Assembly (NCBI RefSeq): GCF_003491345.1
Contig: NZ_CP025512.1
Coordinates: 1,488,001-1,552,000, forward strand
DNA: 64,000 nt
Source: Neorhizobium sp. SOG26
GTDB taxonomy: Bacteria > Pseudomonadota > Alphaproteobacteria > Rhizobiales > Rhizobiaceae
Reading direction: 5' to 3'
How positions within the stretch are numbered: position 1 is the stretch's first letter; the number at the start of each line of letters is the position of its first letter. Below are positions 1 through 7,373 of this stretch, one piece after another. A program made the translations under genes and the position numbers. The notes under the pieces are model-generated. The model did not search any database. It saw nothing but the letters and a program-made list of their open reading frames with translations, and was not told the DNA's origin.

Positions 1-157
1 TGAAGTAGATGCCGGGCTCGCGCTTGACGTCCTGGATCTGACCGAAGCGGACGACGATTGCCTGTTCGCGCTCGTTGACCACGAACACGGACGAGTAGAT
101 CAGCACGAAAAGAACGGCCAGTGCGATCAGGAATGCTGGAAGCTTGCTCGAGTTCAT
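1..157 (-). CDS. hflC: HflC, N-terminal part (runs off the left edge)
   Basis: Only the first 52 codons lie in the window. The translation begins MNSSKLPAFLIALAVLFVLI, a short cytoplasmic lead and one membrane segment, then the start of a band-7/SPFH domain (VVNEREQAIVVRFGQI). This is the HflC pattern. HflC pairs with HflK in a large membrane complex that surrounds and restrains the FtsH protease. The ATG (157-155) overlaps the TGA of hflK (156-154) as ATGA, so the two genes are translationally coupled, as is usual for this pair. The rest of the gene cannot be judged from here. Confidence 0.95.
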   Translation of the reverse strand, partial: MNSSKLPAFLIALAVLFVLIYSSVFVVNEREQAIVVRFGQIQDVKREPGIYF

Positions 158-1257
158 CGGTTGCCCCCCTGCGTCGCCTGCGACTGCTTCATCAGTTCAT
201 TGATAGGCAGGTACGGAACGACCCCCTCCTTGTTGTCCAGGATGATCTTGTTGGAGTTCTTCAGGACAGCTTCCATGGTTTCGAGGAAGATACGGCGACG
301 CGTCACGTCGGGCGCATTGGCGTATTCGTTGTAGATCGAGACGAAGCGCTGCGCTTCACCCTGTGCCTCGTTGACGACCTTGTCCTTATAGGCGGATGCC
401 TCTTCGCGGATCTGTGCCGCCTGACCACGTGCCTGACCAAGCTTCTGGTTGGCATACTGGTTGGCTTCTTCCACGAAACGATCCTCGTCCTGCTCTGCAC
501 GCTGGACTTCTTCGAACGCGTCGGCCACTTCGCGCGGCGGCGCAGCGTCCTCGATCGGCACGGCATTGATGGAGATGCCCGAACCGTAGCTGTCCATCGT
601 GCCCTGGATGATGTTGCGAACTTCCGTCGAGATGCCTTCACGGTTGTCGCGGAAGATATCCTGCGCCGGACGGCGACCGACCACTTCACGCATGGCGCTT
701 TCGGCAACCTGCTGCAGCGTCGCAGCCGGGGTTTCCAGCTGGAAGAGATAGGCCTTTGGATCCGTCACCGTGAACAGCACCGAGAACTGCACGTTGACGA
801 TGTTCTGGTCGCCGGTCAGCATCCAGCCTGCGTTGGAGTTGGAACCGCGCGCCGCACCGATATTCTGCTGCTGCTCGGTGACCTTGACGATCTCCACCGA
901 TTCCAGCGGCCACAGATGGAAGTGCAGCCCCGGCATCGAGATTTCTTCCTTCGGACGACCGAAGCGCAGTTCTACGCCGCGTTCATCCGGCTGCACCGTA
1001 TAGATCGACTGGAAGGCAAGGAATGCCAGAACGACCAAGAGAACGATGACGAAGGCGCCGCCGTTGAAGCCGCCGGGCATGACGCCACGCAGCCTGTCCT
1101 GGCTTCGCCGAATGATATCCTCCAGGTCGGGTGGGCCGCCATTGTTGCCGCCGCCACCGCCGCGTGGGCGGTTCGGTCCCTGCCCCCAGGGCCCTTGGTT
1201 ATTGCCGCCACCGCCGCCCCAAGGACCGCCGCCGCCATTCTGATTGCTCCAGGGCAT
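154..1257 (-). CDS. hflK: HflK, FtsH-modulating membrane protein
   Basis: A 367-residue protein. Residues 5-45 are a Gly/Asn/Pro-rich low-complexity stretch, typical of HflK N-termini. One membrane segment follows at about 69-85, then a band-7/SPFH domain (about 90-290, starting near VQPDERGVELRFG) with an alanine- and charge-rich coiled region (about 255-320). In the known family HflK and HflC form a periplasm-facing cage that controls FtsH access to membrane substrates. hflC follows at once with a 4-base overlap. Upstream lies a dihydrofolate reductase gene on the same strand, 158 bases away. Length and domain order are normal. Confidence 0.95.
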   Translation of the reverse strand: MPWSNQNGGGGPWGGGGGNNQGPWGQGPNRPRGGGGGNNGGPPDLEDIIRRSQDRLRGVMPGGFNGGAFVIVLLVVLAFLAFQSIYTVQPDERGVELRFGRPKEEISMPGLHFHLWPLESVEIVKVTEQQQNIGAARGSNSNAGWMLTGDQNIVNVQFSVLFTVTDPKAYLFQLETPAATLQQVAESAMREVVGRRPAQDIFRDNREGISTEVRNIIQGTMDSYGSGISINAVPIEDAAPPREVADAFEEVQRAEQDEDRFVEEANQYANQKLGQARGQAAQIREEASAYKDKVVNEAQGEAQRFVSIYNEYANAPDVTRRRIFLETMEAVLKNSNKIILDNKEGVVPYLPINELMKQSQATQGGNR

Positions 1258-1415
1258 TCAAACCTCTTTGTTGTCTCTCCCGACCCTCGACCCTGCCATG
1301 CACAGGCGGAGCCAGCCAATGCCGTTATAGGTATGTGGCAGAGCGCTTTCAACGCGGCTTCAATAACTTCCAGTTCAACGCTAACGAAATGTTCCAGCTA
1401 AAGCGGCTCGACGCC

Positions 1416-2078
1416 TCAAAGGCTTTGAATGAAATTCAACTGCTGCTGCTCGATCTCGCTCTCTTTTCCAGGAGACACACCGTTCACCATCTCGTCCCAG
1501 CGCTTCTCGAATATTGGATTGCTCGCCTTGAACTCAGAGATGAAACGCTGCCGATGCTCACGCTTGCGCCGAACGAGATACGAAATCCTGAAATCAAAAT
1601 CATCGACATCGGACTTGCGGAATTCGCGCTCATAGCGGAAGGACCACTCATTCGGAGGAAATTCGTAGTCAAACTTGGCATCTCCGTTTATCGGCCCAGT
1701 AAATACATCGGTCAAGAATATACCGTTGATGTATTTTGAGAATATGCCGTAGATATTCTCACCACCAATTACAAAGAACTGATTTTTGGCCATACAAATG
1801 GAATAGTAATCAGCGAGCAGAAGAGCCGTTTCCGGATTACGTGCCCACTTCAAATTTTCAGTGTCCTCAAGCTCTTCCCGAGAAAGAACAATGTTCACAC
1901 GCCGCGGAAGAGGTTTCCCGATGGACTCGAAGGTTTTTCTTCCCATGATGATCGCGTGATCTTGTGTCAACGCTTTGAAGTTCTTCAGGTCTGTTCCAAG
2001 ATGCCAAGGCAACTGGTTCTCGATACCAATGATGCGATCCGGGTAGCTTCTCGCCACAACCGTTACGGCTGACGGCAT
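1416..2078 (-). CDS. folA: Dihydrofolate reductase, AT-rich and C-terminally extended
   Basis: NADPH-dependent reduction of dihydrofolate to tetrahydrofolate. Motifs read directly: the N-terminal strand AVTVVARS, the loop IGIENQLPWHL, TDLKNFK with the catalytic acidic residue, IIMGRKTFESIG, LPRRVNIVLSR and FFVIGGENIY. I place the start at the ATG at 2078 because the fold begins right after it; an in-frame ATG at 2135 would add 19 unstructured residues. At about 220 residues it is longer than the usual 160-175, with some 50 extra polar, charged residues at the C-terminus. Base composition is unlike its neighbours: 45 G+C in bases 1681-1800 by hand count (about 38%). That suggests acquisition from elsewhere at the locus where rhizobia usually keep folA beside hflKC. 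Confidence 0.85.
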   Translation of the reverse strand: MPSAVTVVARSYPDRIIGIENQLPWHLGTDLKNFKALTQDHAIIMGRKTFESIGKPLPRRVNIVLSREELEDTENLKWARNPETALLLADYYSICMAKNQFFVIGGENIYGIFSKYINGIFLTDVFTGPINGDAKFDYEFPPNEWSFRYEREFRKSDVDDFDFRISYLVRRKREHRQRFISEFKASNPIFEKRWDEMVNGVSPGKESEIEQQQLNFIQSL

Positions 2079-2135
2079 TTTTGCTCTCGGTTTATGGGAC
2101 ACTGCACTTACCTTCGTACTAGCTAGCTGTACCAA

Positions 2136-2478
2136 CGCTTGGATGGCGCCACCTCATTCCACAGTTAATCAGCGGTGACAACCTCACCATTTCGACCACC
2201 ACACGCGCGCCGCGCCCGACTGACACTGCAAGAAGAGGCGCCACCAGATGGATAAGGTGAGGTAGGGCTTAGGCAATTTGTCTCATTTTCAAGTTGGCAA
2301 AACTGCGTATGGGACCATGCGAGTTCTGTCAAAGCATGGCGTGCTCCTTCGCTACCGGGGGTAAGCCAGGGTTGACCAGCCTCACGCAATGGCCAGATGC
2401 TGGTTGTGTTGTGGCCTTCAGGGTTAGATAGATTCGGTTGCGGGTTATCCGCTCAAGCAAGAGGTTGAGAACAACCTG
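2136..2478. other. Intergenic gap between folA and the response regulator
   Basis: No convincing gene on either strand. The two flanking genes diverge from here, so both promoters should lie inside, but no clear -35/-10 pair stands out. The only structure I see is a small hairpin at its right end (2462-2477), listed separately. Confidence 0.5.
2462..2477 (+). promoter_or_regulatory. Small hairpin overlapping a possible ribosome binding site
   Basis: AGGTTG (2462-2467) and CAACCT (2472-2477) form a perfect 6-bp stem with the loop AGAA. It ends one base before the GTG at 2479 and covers the only purine-rich, Shine-Dalgarno-like bases (GAGG, 2461-2464). If transcribed it could mask the start of the response regulator. 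Short stems are common by chance. Confidence 0.3.
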
Positions 2479-3222
2479 GTGTCTTTGTCCATGCCACTTC
2501 CCCAATCCGATCCCGCCCACATCCTGGTTGTGGACGACGACGGGCGGATCCGACAGATGCTGACACGCTACTTCGAAGGCGAAGGTTATATCGTCAGCGG
2601 CGCCGCCAATGGGGAAGAGATGCAGGCGCAGCTGGCGCAAAAGAACATCGACATCATCCTTCTCGACCTGTCACTGCCTGGTGGCAAGGATGGGCTGGAC
2701 CTCGCCCGCGAGATCCGCGCCACCTCCGACATCCCGATCATGATGCTGACCGGGCGCGATGACGTCATCGACCGCATCATCGGGATCGAGATCGGCGCCG
2801 ATGACTACATCGCAAAACCGTTTCACCTGCGCGAAGTGCATGCGCGGCTCAAATCCATCCTGCGCCGTCGCCATCCAATTCAACAGAAGCCCGCGCCCGC
2901 CGAAGACCAAATCGTTCGCTTCGACGGCTGGGCACTCGATCTCGTGCGCCGCCAGCTCCGTTCGCCGGCCGGAGCCGATGTCGAACTGACCACCGGCGAG
3001 TTCGACATGCTGGCGACCTTTGTGCAGCACGCCGGGCGAGTGCTGACCCGCGACTTCCTGATGGACGCCACGCGCGGCCGGCAGCTCGAAGCCTTCGACC
3101 GCACCATCGATGCGCAGATCGTTCGCCTGCGCCGAAAGATCGAGGCGGATGCCACCCAGCCGCAACTCATCAAGGCCGTGCGCGGCGTGGGTTACGTCTT
3201 CACCGGCAAGGTGGAGCACTAG
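2479..3222 (+). CDS. OmpR-family response regulator, no adjacent kinase
   Basis: A two-domain DNA-binding response regulator of 247 residues. The receiver domain (about 13-130) has the acidic pair in ILVVDDDG, the phospho-acceptor aspartate in ILLDLSLPG (Asp63), the Thr of MLTGRDD and the Lys of YIAKPF. The C-terminal OmpR/PhoB winged helix (about 150-240) has LTTGEFDML and the terminal wing VRGVGYVF. It is therefore likely a phosphorylation-controlled transcription factor. No histidine kinase gene is nearby, so it is an orphan. The start is either the GTG at 2479 or the ATG at 2491. It sits between folA and thyA, converging on thyA with an 18-base gap. Confidence 0.9.
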   Translation: MSLSMPLPQSDPAHILVVDDDGRIRQMLTRYFEGEGYIVSGAANGEEMQAQLAQKNIDIILLDLSLPGGKDGLDLAREIRATSDIPIMMLTGRDDVIDRIIGIEIGADDYIAKPFHLREVHARLKSILRRRHPIQQKPAPAEDQIVRFDGWALDLVRRQLRSPAGADVELTTGEFDMLATFVQHAGRVLTRDFLMDATRGRQLEAFDRTIDAQIVRLRRKIEADATQPQLIKAVRGVGYVFTGKVEH

Positions 3223-3240
3223 GCCCCACCCCGGACACGA

Positions 3241-4155
3241 TCAGACCGCCACCGGCGCTTCGATGGCAGGATAAGGATCGTAACCCGTCACCTCGAAATC
3301 CTCGATCCGGTAATCGTCGATCGATGCCGGACGCCGCGTCAGGCGCAGCTTGGGGAATGGTCGCGGCTCGCGCTCCAGCACGGTTTCCGCAAGATGCTGG
3401 TGGTCGAGGTAAAGGTGGGTATCGCCACCGACCCAGATCAACTCGCCCGGCACCATGTCGACCTGCTGCGCCACCATCGCCAGCAGTGCTGCCTGCTGAC
3501 AGATGTTGAAGGGATTGCCGAGCCCGATGTCGCAAGAGCGCTGGTTGACCATCAGCGAAAGCCGCGGCTGGCCCTGGCCATCGAGGTTTGCCGCGTAGAA
3601 CTGATAGGTCATGTGGCACGGATGCAGCGCCATCTGGCCGAGCTCCGGCACATTCCAGGCGTGGAACAGCATGCGCCGGCTCGACGGGTTCTTGCGCAGC
3701 GTCTCGATCACGTCCGCGACCTGGTCGTATTCCTTGCCGTCTGCGCCGAGCCATCGGCGCCACTGCTTGCCGTAGACGGGGCCGAGATCGCCCCACTGCC
3801 GCGCGAAATCGTCGTCGGCAAGGATTTTCGCCTCGAACTCTTCTTGCGAAATCTGTGTGCCCGTGGCCTTGCGATAGGCGGCAAGCGGCCAATCGGTCCA
3901 GATCCGCACGTTTTCGCGCAGGAGCGACTGGATGTTCGTCTGCCCGGTCAGGAACCAGAGCATCTCCTTGACCGCCGTCTTCCAGAACACCTTCTTCGTC
4001 GAATAGACAGGGAAGGTTCCGTCCGACAGGTCGAAGCGCATCATCGCACCGAACATCGAAAGCGTGCCGACACCGGTGCGGTCGATACGCTTGTCTCCCT
4101 TTTCCAGGAGATGCCGGATGATATCGAGATACTGGTGTTCAGGATGTCTGAGCAT
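3241..4155 (-). CDS. thyA: Thymidylate synthase, divergent, with an insert in the small domain
   Basis: Converts dUMP and methylene-tetrahydrofolate to dTMP and dihydrofolate. Seen: DRTGVGTLSMFG (folate/phosphate loop), GDLGPVYGKQW, SSRRMLFHAWN, the catalytic cysteine in HPCHMTYQFY (Cys180), the dUMP motif QRSCDIGLGNPFN, GDTHLY, and the C-terminal IEAPVAV that closes the active site. The start is the ATG at 4155, with GGAG four bases upstream; frames further upstream carry unrelated residues. The 304 residues exceed the 264 of the common bacterial form because of an insert of roughly 30 residues (about 90-121) before GDLGPVYG. That is the position where Lactobacillus-type enzymes also carry one. 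The product of this reaction is the substrate of the folA enzyme 1.2 kb away. Confidence 0.93.
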   Translation of the reverse strand: MLRHPEHQYLDIIRHLLEKGDKRIDRTGVGTLSMFGAMMRFDLSDGTFPVYSTKKVFWKTAVKEMLWFLTGQTNIQSLLRENVRIWTDWPLAAYRKATGTQISQEEFEAKILADDDFARQWGDLGPVYGKQWRRWLGADGKEYDQVADVIETLRKNPSSRRMLFHAWNVPELGQMALHPCHMTYQFYAANLDGQGQPRLSLMVNQRSCDIGLGNPFNICQQAALLAMVAQQVDMVPGELIWVGGDTHLYLDHQHLAETVLEREPRPFPKLRLTRRPASIDDYRIEDFEVTGYDPYPAIEAPVAV

Positions 4156-4314
4156 GGGCTCCAGGTCCTTCATTCGCTTGGTCGCGGCGCGGACGGCACG
4201 GCATTCGGCCGATTCGACGATCAGCAGTTCATACCGGGTATGGAAGGCGCCACCAATCGCGCACCCGCGATATCCCCACTTCAAAAGAAGTTATCCTGCG
4301 CACCCCGCCACCCC

Positions 4315-4343
4315 TTTTCATGTCGGCGGGGATTGCCTATATC
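4315..4343 (+). promoter_or_regulatory. Candidate promoter of ssrA
   Basis: TTTTCA at 4315-4320 and TATATC at 4338-4343 are separated by 17 bases, a sigma-70-like arrangement. It would start transcription near 4350, just before the tmRNA acceptor piece. It rests on spacing and two imperfect hexamers only. Confidence 0.4.
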
Positions 4344-4348
4344 TGTCC

Positions 4349-4700
4349 TTGCCGGGCGCAAGTCCGGCTATGGCAATAAACGGTCGGTGTAATAAACCTA
4401 TTGGACCCGGGGGCGGTACCCGGCGCCTCCACCAAAAACCGGTCGGACTGGATGGTTATCTGGACCGGCTTTTGATGGGGGCGAAATAGGATCGACAAGG
4501 GCGTAAAGATCGAACTTTTGCTCGGCATGATACCACCGTTATCGGGTCAAAAAGTGTAGTTGCAAACGACAACAACGCTAAGGAATACGCTCTCGCTGCC
4601 TAATGGCGGTGCGGGAATTCCGACCTAAGTCCTTGGAGGTAGCACTTTAAGGCGGGGTCCGAAGGCACCTGGCAACAGAAGCCTTCACCTTAACGCGCCA
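4349..4700 (+). ncRNA. ssrA: tmRNA, circularly permuted two-piece form
   Basis: Rescues stalled ribosomes and tags the unfinished protein for proteolysis. The gene is permuted, as is known for alphaproteobacteria. The acceptor piece comes first and ends in CGCCTCCACCA (4424-4434), so CCA is encoded. After a spacer, the coding piece begins GGGGGCG at 4477, which pairs with CGCCTCC to make the 7-bp acceptor stem with one G-U. The tag frame at 4562-4603 reads ANDNNAKEYALAA then TAA; the first Ala codon is the resume codon and the tail YALAA is a ClpXP/ClpAP degron. In the T-arm, CCGGG and CCCGG enclose a loop lacking the TTC consensus. The outer ends are estimates. sspB lies 110 bases downstream. 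Confidence 0.92.
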
Positions 4701-4810
4701 CTCGAATATCATCCTGCAAATCGGAGCATCAGGCGGGGCTTTCCTCCCTCGGCTTCCGCATGGCATAAGGCGTTTGATTCGTGAGACGAGATTAGGAAAG
4801 ACAGGACCTT

Positions 4811-5323
4811 ATGGGGCAGGATCATATCCGTTACGACATTCTGGCACAGGACGCTCTTCGTGGCGTCATTCGCAAGGTTCTGTCGGAAGTAGCGGCGACC
4901 GGCCGGCTGCCGGGTGACCACCATTTCTTCATCACCTTCCTGACCGGGGCACCGGGTGTTCGCATCTCGCAGCACCTGAAGGCAAAGTATGCCGAGCAGA
5001 TGACAATCGTCATCCAGCACCAGTTCTGGGACCTGAAGGTCACCGAAACGCAGTTCGAAGTCGGCCTTTCCTTCTCCGACACGCCGGAACGCCTCGTGAT
5101 CCCGTTCAACGCGATCCGCGGCTTCTACGACCCGTCGGTCAATTTCGAACTCGAGTTCGAAGTTCCGCTCGCCGAGGAAGACGAGCAGGCTTCCGCAGAG
5201 ATCACAGCGATCCCGGTTGAGCCGGTCGCGAAGCCCGCCGAAGCAGACGAAGCGCCCAAGGGCGACGAGGAAAAGAAGCCTGCCTCCGTCGTTTCGCTCG
5301 ATTCGTTCCGCAAGAAGCAGTAG
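4811..5323 (+). CDS. sspB: SspB, ClpXP adaptor for tmRNA-tagged proteins (alpha type)
   Basis: A 170-residue protein with the SspB fold up to about residue 120 (e.g. HHFFITFLTGAPGVRISQHL, MTIVIQHQFWDL, FEVGLSFSDTPERL, FNAIRGFYDPSVNF). Then comes an acidic Ala/Glu/Pro-rich linker and a short C-terminal segment, VVSLDSFRKKQ. In the known family the body holds the SsrA tag, the linker is flexible, and the C-terminal peptide docks on ClpX; the three-part layout here fits that. It follows ssrA directly on the same strand, so tag and adaptor are neighbours. AGGA lies a few bases before the ATG. Downstream, a small DUF4169 gene begins 10 bases after the stop. Confidence 0.93.
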   Translation: MGQDHIRYDILAQDALRGVIRKVLSEVAATGRLPGDHHFFITFLTGAPGVRISQHLKAKYAEQMTIVIQHQFWDLKVTETQFEVGLSFSDTPERLVIPFNAIRGFYDPSVNFELEFEVPLAEEDEQASAEITAIPVEPVAKPAEADEAPKGDEEKKPASVVSLDSFRKKQ

Positions 5324-5333
5324 CGGCTGAGCG

Positions 5334-5528
5334 ATGAGTGCCGAGATCGTCAATCTTCGCCAGGCCCGCAAGGGAAAGCTGAGGGCGCAAAAAGAAAAGG
5401 CGGCGGAGCAGAACCGTCTTTCCTTCGGACGCAGCAAGGCCGAGAAGACGCTGACCAGGGCGCTCAACGAAAAAGCGTCGAAAACACTCGACCAAGGTCG
5501 CTTGGACGCTCCAAAAAGCGACAACTGA
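5334..5528 (+). CDS. Small basic DUF4169-family protein
   Basis: 64 residues, rich in Lys/Arg and Ala, starting MSAEIVNLRQARKGK and continuing with RQARKGKLRAQKEKAAEQ and FGRSKAEKTL. This is the pattern of the DUF4169 family, short proteins of unknown function that in rhizobia often sit between sspB-like and ribbon-helix-helix genes. It begins 10 bases after sspB and is probably cotranscribed. The sequence looks helical and charged, with no membrane segment or cysteines. The function is unknown. Confidence 0.8.
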   Translation: MSAEIVNLRQARKGKLRAQKEKAAEQNRLSFGRSKAEKTLTRALNEKASKTLDQGRLDAPKSDN

Positions 5529-5644
5529 AACAGCGTGAAGCCACACGTAAATGCTTGGTTAACTTCTGGCCGAGCGCTTGGCTTGACGCTCCAATGTTCC
5601 CGGTATGAATAGCGGCAATTGTTCCGCCCCTCCCGGAGAGCTCC

Positions 5645-5863
5645 GTGATCCGCAAACATTCCGCGACGTTGCATGGGCATCGCACCAGCTTCTCGCTCGA
5701 AGACGAGTTCTGGACTGAACTGAAGGCGATCGCCGCCGAGCGTGGCGTCAGCCTTGCGAACCTCATCGCGGAGGTCGACGACCAGCGGCAGGCCAGCAGC
5801 AATCTGTCATCGGCCCTGCGCGTCTATGTGCTGCTGCAGCTAAAGGCGGCAGGCACCCGCTAA
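5645..5863 (+). CDS. Ribbon-helix-helix domain protein
   Basis: 72 residues, starting at GTG 5645 with GGAG seven bases upstream. The core ATLHGHRTSFSLEDEFWTEL is a beta strand plus first helix, followed by AAERGVSLANLIAEVDDQ, and matches the RHH_4 type of small alphaproteobacterial DNA-binding-like proteins. Ribbon-helix-helix dimers usually bind operators through the strand, so a regulatory role is possible. No toxin gene is adjacent, so an antitoxin role has no support. It stands 116 bases downstream of the DUF4169 gene and upstream of the methyltransferase cluster. Confidence 0.8.
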   Translation: MIRKHSATLHGHRTSFSLEDEFWTELKAIAAERGVSLANLIAEVDDQRQASSNLSSALRVYVLLQLKAAGTR

Positions 5864-5950
5864 GCCAGCACCCGGGACTCGCATCCAACGTTTCGACGGT
5901 CCCGGAGAGCCCGGTGTCGCAGGCAGGCCGATGCTGCAGCTTGTCAACAT

Positions 5951-5966
5951 ATAAAGGAACCTTTAT
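5951..5966 (+). promoter_or_regulatory. Palindromic operator candidate before the betaine/homocysteine methyltransferase
   Basis: ATAAAGG-AA-CCTTTAT is a perfect 7-bp inverted repeat with a 2-base spacer, ending 24 bases before the start codon and close to the ribosome binding site. It is AT-rich in GC-rich DNA. From memory, AT-rich palindromes of this general form mark methionine-cycle genes under ArsR-family regulators (SahR) in alphaproteobacteria; that link is inference. Confidence 0.5.
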
Positions 5967-5990
5967 GTCTTTCGCGACAAAGGAGATCCT

Positions 5991-7007
5991 ATGACGCCGC
6001 AGCCCAATCCCCTCTCAGATCTTCTTTCCGAAAAAGGCGTCCTCCTCGCCGATGGCGCGACCGGCACCAACCTCTTCGCCATGGGCCTCGAAGCGGGCGA
6101 AGCGCCCGAGCTGTGGAACGAGACCGAACCTGCCAAGATCACCAAGCTGCATCAGGATTTCGTGGATGCCGGTGCTGATATCATCCTCACCAACTCCTTC
6201 GGTGGAACACGCCACAGGCTGAAGCTGCACAAGGCTGACGACCGGGTTCACGACCTCAACAAACGCGCCGCCGAAATTGCACGAAATGTGGCTGATGCCG
6301 CTGGCCGCAAGGTCATCGTCGCGGGCTCGGTCGGCCCGACCGGTGAATTGCTCATCCCGCTCGGTGCACTTTCCTATGAGGATGCGGTTGCCGCCTTTGC
6401 TGAACAGATGGAAGGGCTGAAGGCTGGCGGCGTTGACGTCGCATGGATCGAAACCATGTCTTCGGCCGATGAGATCCGCGCCGCGGCGGAAGCGGCCGCC
6501 AAGGTCGGCCTGCCCTATACCTATACGGGCTCCTTTGACACGGCGGGCAAGACGATGATGGGCCTCCACCCGAAGGACATCCACGCCGTCGCAAAAGACG
6601 TGGGTGACGGACCTGTCGCCGTTGGCGCGAACTGCGGCGTTGGCGCGTCCGACATTCTTTCAAGCCTCCTCGACATGACGGCCGCCGAGCCGGATGCCAT
6701 CACCATCGTCAAAGGCAATTGCGGCATTCCCGAATACCGCGGCGCCGAGATCCATTATTCCGGCACGCCGCCGCTGATGGCGGAATATGCCCGCCTCGCC
6801 CGCGATGCCGGCGCCCGGATCATCGGCGGCTGCTGCGGCACGTCCTGCGAACATCTGGCGGCCATGCGCAAGGCGCTCGACGATTATACACCGCGACCAC
6901 GGCCAACGATCGAGGAGATTGTCGACAAGATCGGCCCGCTGCGCAATAAGACGGCCAGTGAATCAGGCGGCGACGCCGGCAGGGAAAGACGCCGGCGCCG
7001 CGGCTGA
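5991..7007 (+). CDS. bmt: Betaine/homocysteine-type S-methyltransferase
   Basis: A zinc-dependent methyltransferase of the homocysteine S-methyltransferase family, 338 residues. Seen: the entry motif LLADGATGTNLF, DAGADIILTNSFGG, VAGSVGPTGEL, and the zinc ligands Cys215 (GANCGVGAS) and Cys281/Cys282 (GGCCGTSC). Expected reaction: methyl transfer from a betaine, or from a methylated intermediate, to homocysteine, giving methionine. Strong ribosome binding site (AAAGGAGATCCT-ATG) and a palindrome upstream. The tail, GRERRRRRG, is Arg-rich and outside the fold; three other enzymes of the cluster have similar tails. Transcription probably continues into the small gene 19 bases downstream. The methyl donor cannot be settled from sequence. 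Confidence 0.88.
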   Translation: MTPQPNPLSDLLSEKGVLLADGATGTNLFAMGLEAGEAPELWNETEPAKITKLHQDFVDAGADIILTNSFGGTRHRLKLHKADDRVHDLNKRAAEIARNVADAAGRKVIVAGSVGPTGELLIPLGALSYEDAVAAFAEQMEGLKAGGVDVAWIETMSSADEIRAAAEAAAKVGLPYTYTGSFDTAGKTMMGLHPKDIHAVAKDVGDGPVAVGANCGVGASDILSSLLDMTAAEPDAITIVKGNCGIPEYRGAEIHYSGTPPLMAEYARLARDAGARIIGGCCGTSCEHLAAMRKALDDYTPRPRPTIEEIVDKIGPLRNKTASESGGDAGRERRRRRG

Positions 7008-7026
7008 ACAAGTCGAGGCAGGTGTC

Positions 7027-7290
7027 ATGGCAAACATATCTCCAATCGGCAGCAGGGAAACCGTTGCAGAAAGTCTGGCCGGGTTTTCGCTCGAAAACCA
7101 GAACTGGCTGAAGCTGCTGATGGACGACCCCGCATCTGACGAGATGCTGCTGGAAGGCCTGCACCTCTTCCTCGACCAGGCGTCCGAGGCGAAGTTCCTC
7201 AACTCGTTGAAGCTCGGCAAATCCGGCGAGTGGATCGGTGAAAATGCCCCGGCCCGGCTGCAGATCCGGCTGATGGAAGCCGCCCGCTAA
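7027..7290 (+). CDS. Small uncharacterised protein, possibly cut short by an in-frame stop
   Basis: 87 residues starting at the ATG at 7027, with no recognisable family. It reads as a small helical protein (NQNWLKLLMDDPASDEMLLE, LFLDQASEAKFLNSLKLG), no signal or membrane segment. It lies 19 bases after bmt and is probably in the same transcript. Its TAA (7288-7290) is followed in the same frame by 28 more open codons, up to a second TAA at 7375-7377. Those residues look like genuine protein (HPAYQAFKDGLTRSGGLERA), with 19 of 26 third positions G or C by hand count from 7297. A single change of AAA to TAA would explain this. The longer, 116-codon form may be ancestral, or the stop may be read through. 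Confidence 0.6.
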   Translation: MANISPIGSRETVAESLAGFSLENQNWLKLLMDDPASDEMLLEGLHLFLDQASEAKFLNSLKLGKSGEWIGENAPARLQIRLMEAAR

Positions 7291-7373
7291 AGCCAGCATC
7301 CGGCCTATCAGGCGTTCAAGGATGGGCTGACCCGCTCCGGCGGACTGGAGCGCGCCTATCCTAAGGCGAAGAT

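Noticed and set aside
121..1401. Long open frame (426 codons) opposite hflK
   Set aside because: It is antisense to a clear hflK gene and its product has no recognisable domain; a GC-rich shadow frame.
5645..5863. Ribbon-helix-helix gene as the antitoxin of a toxin-antitoxin pair
   Set aside because: No toxin-like gene follows or precedes it; neighbours are a DUF4169 gene and bmt.
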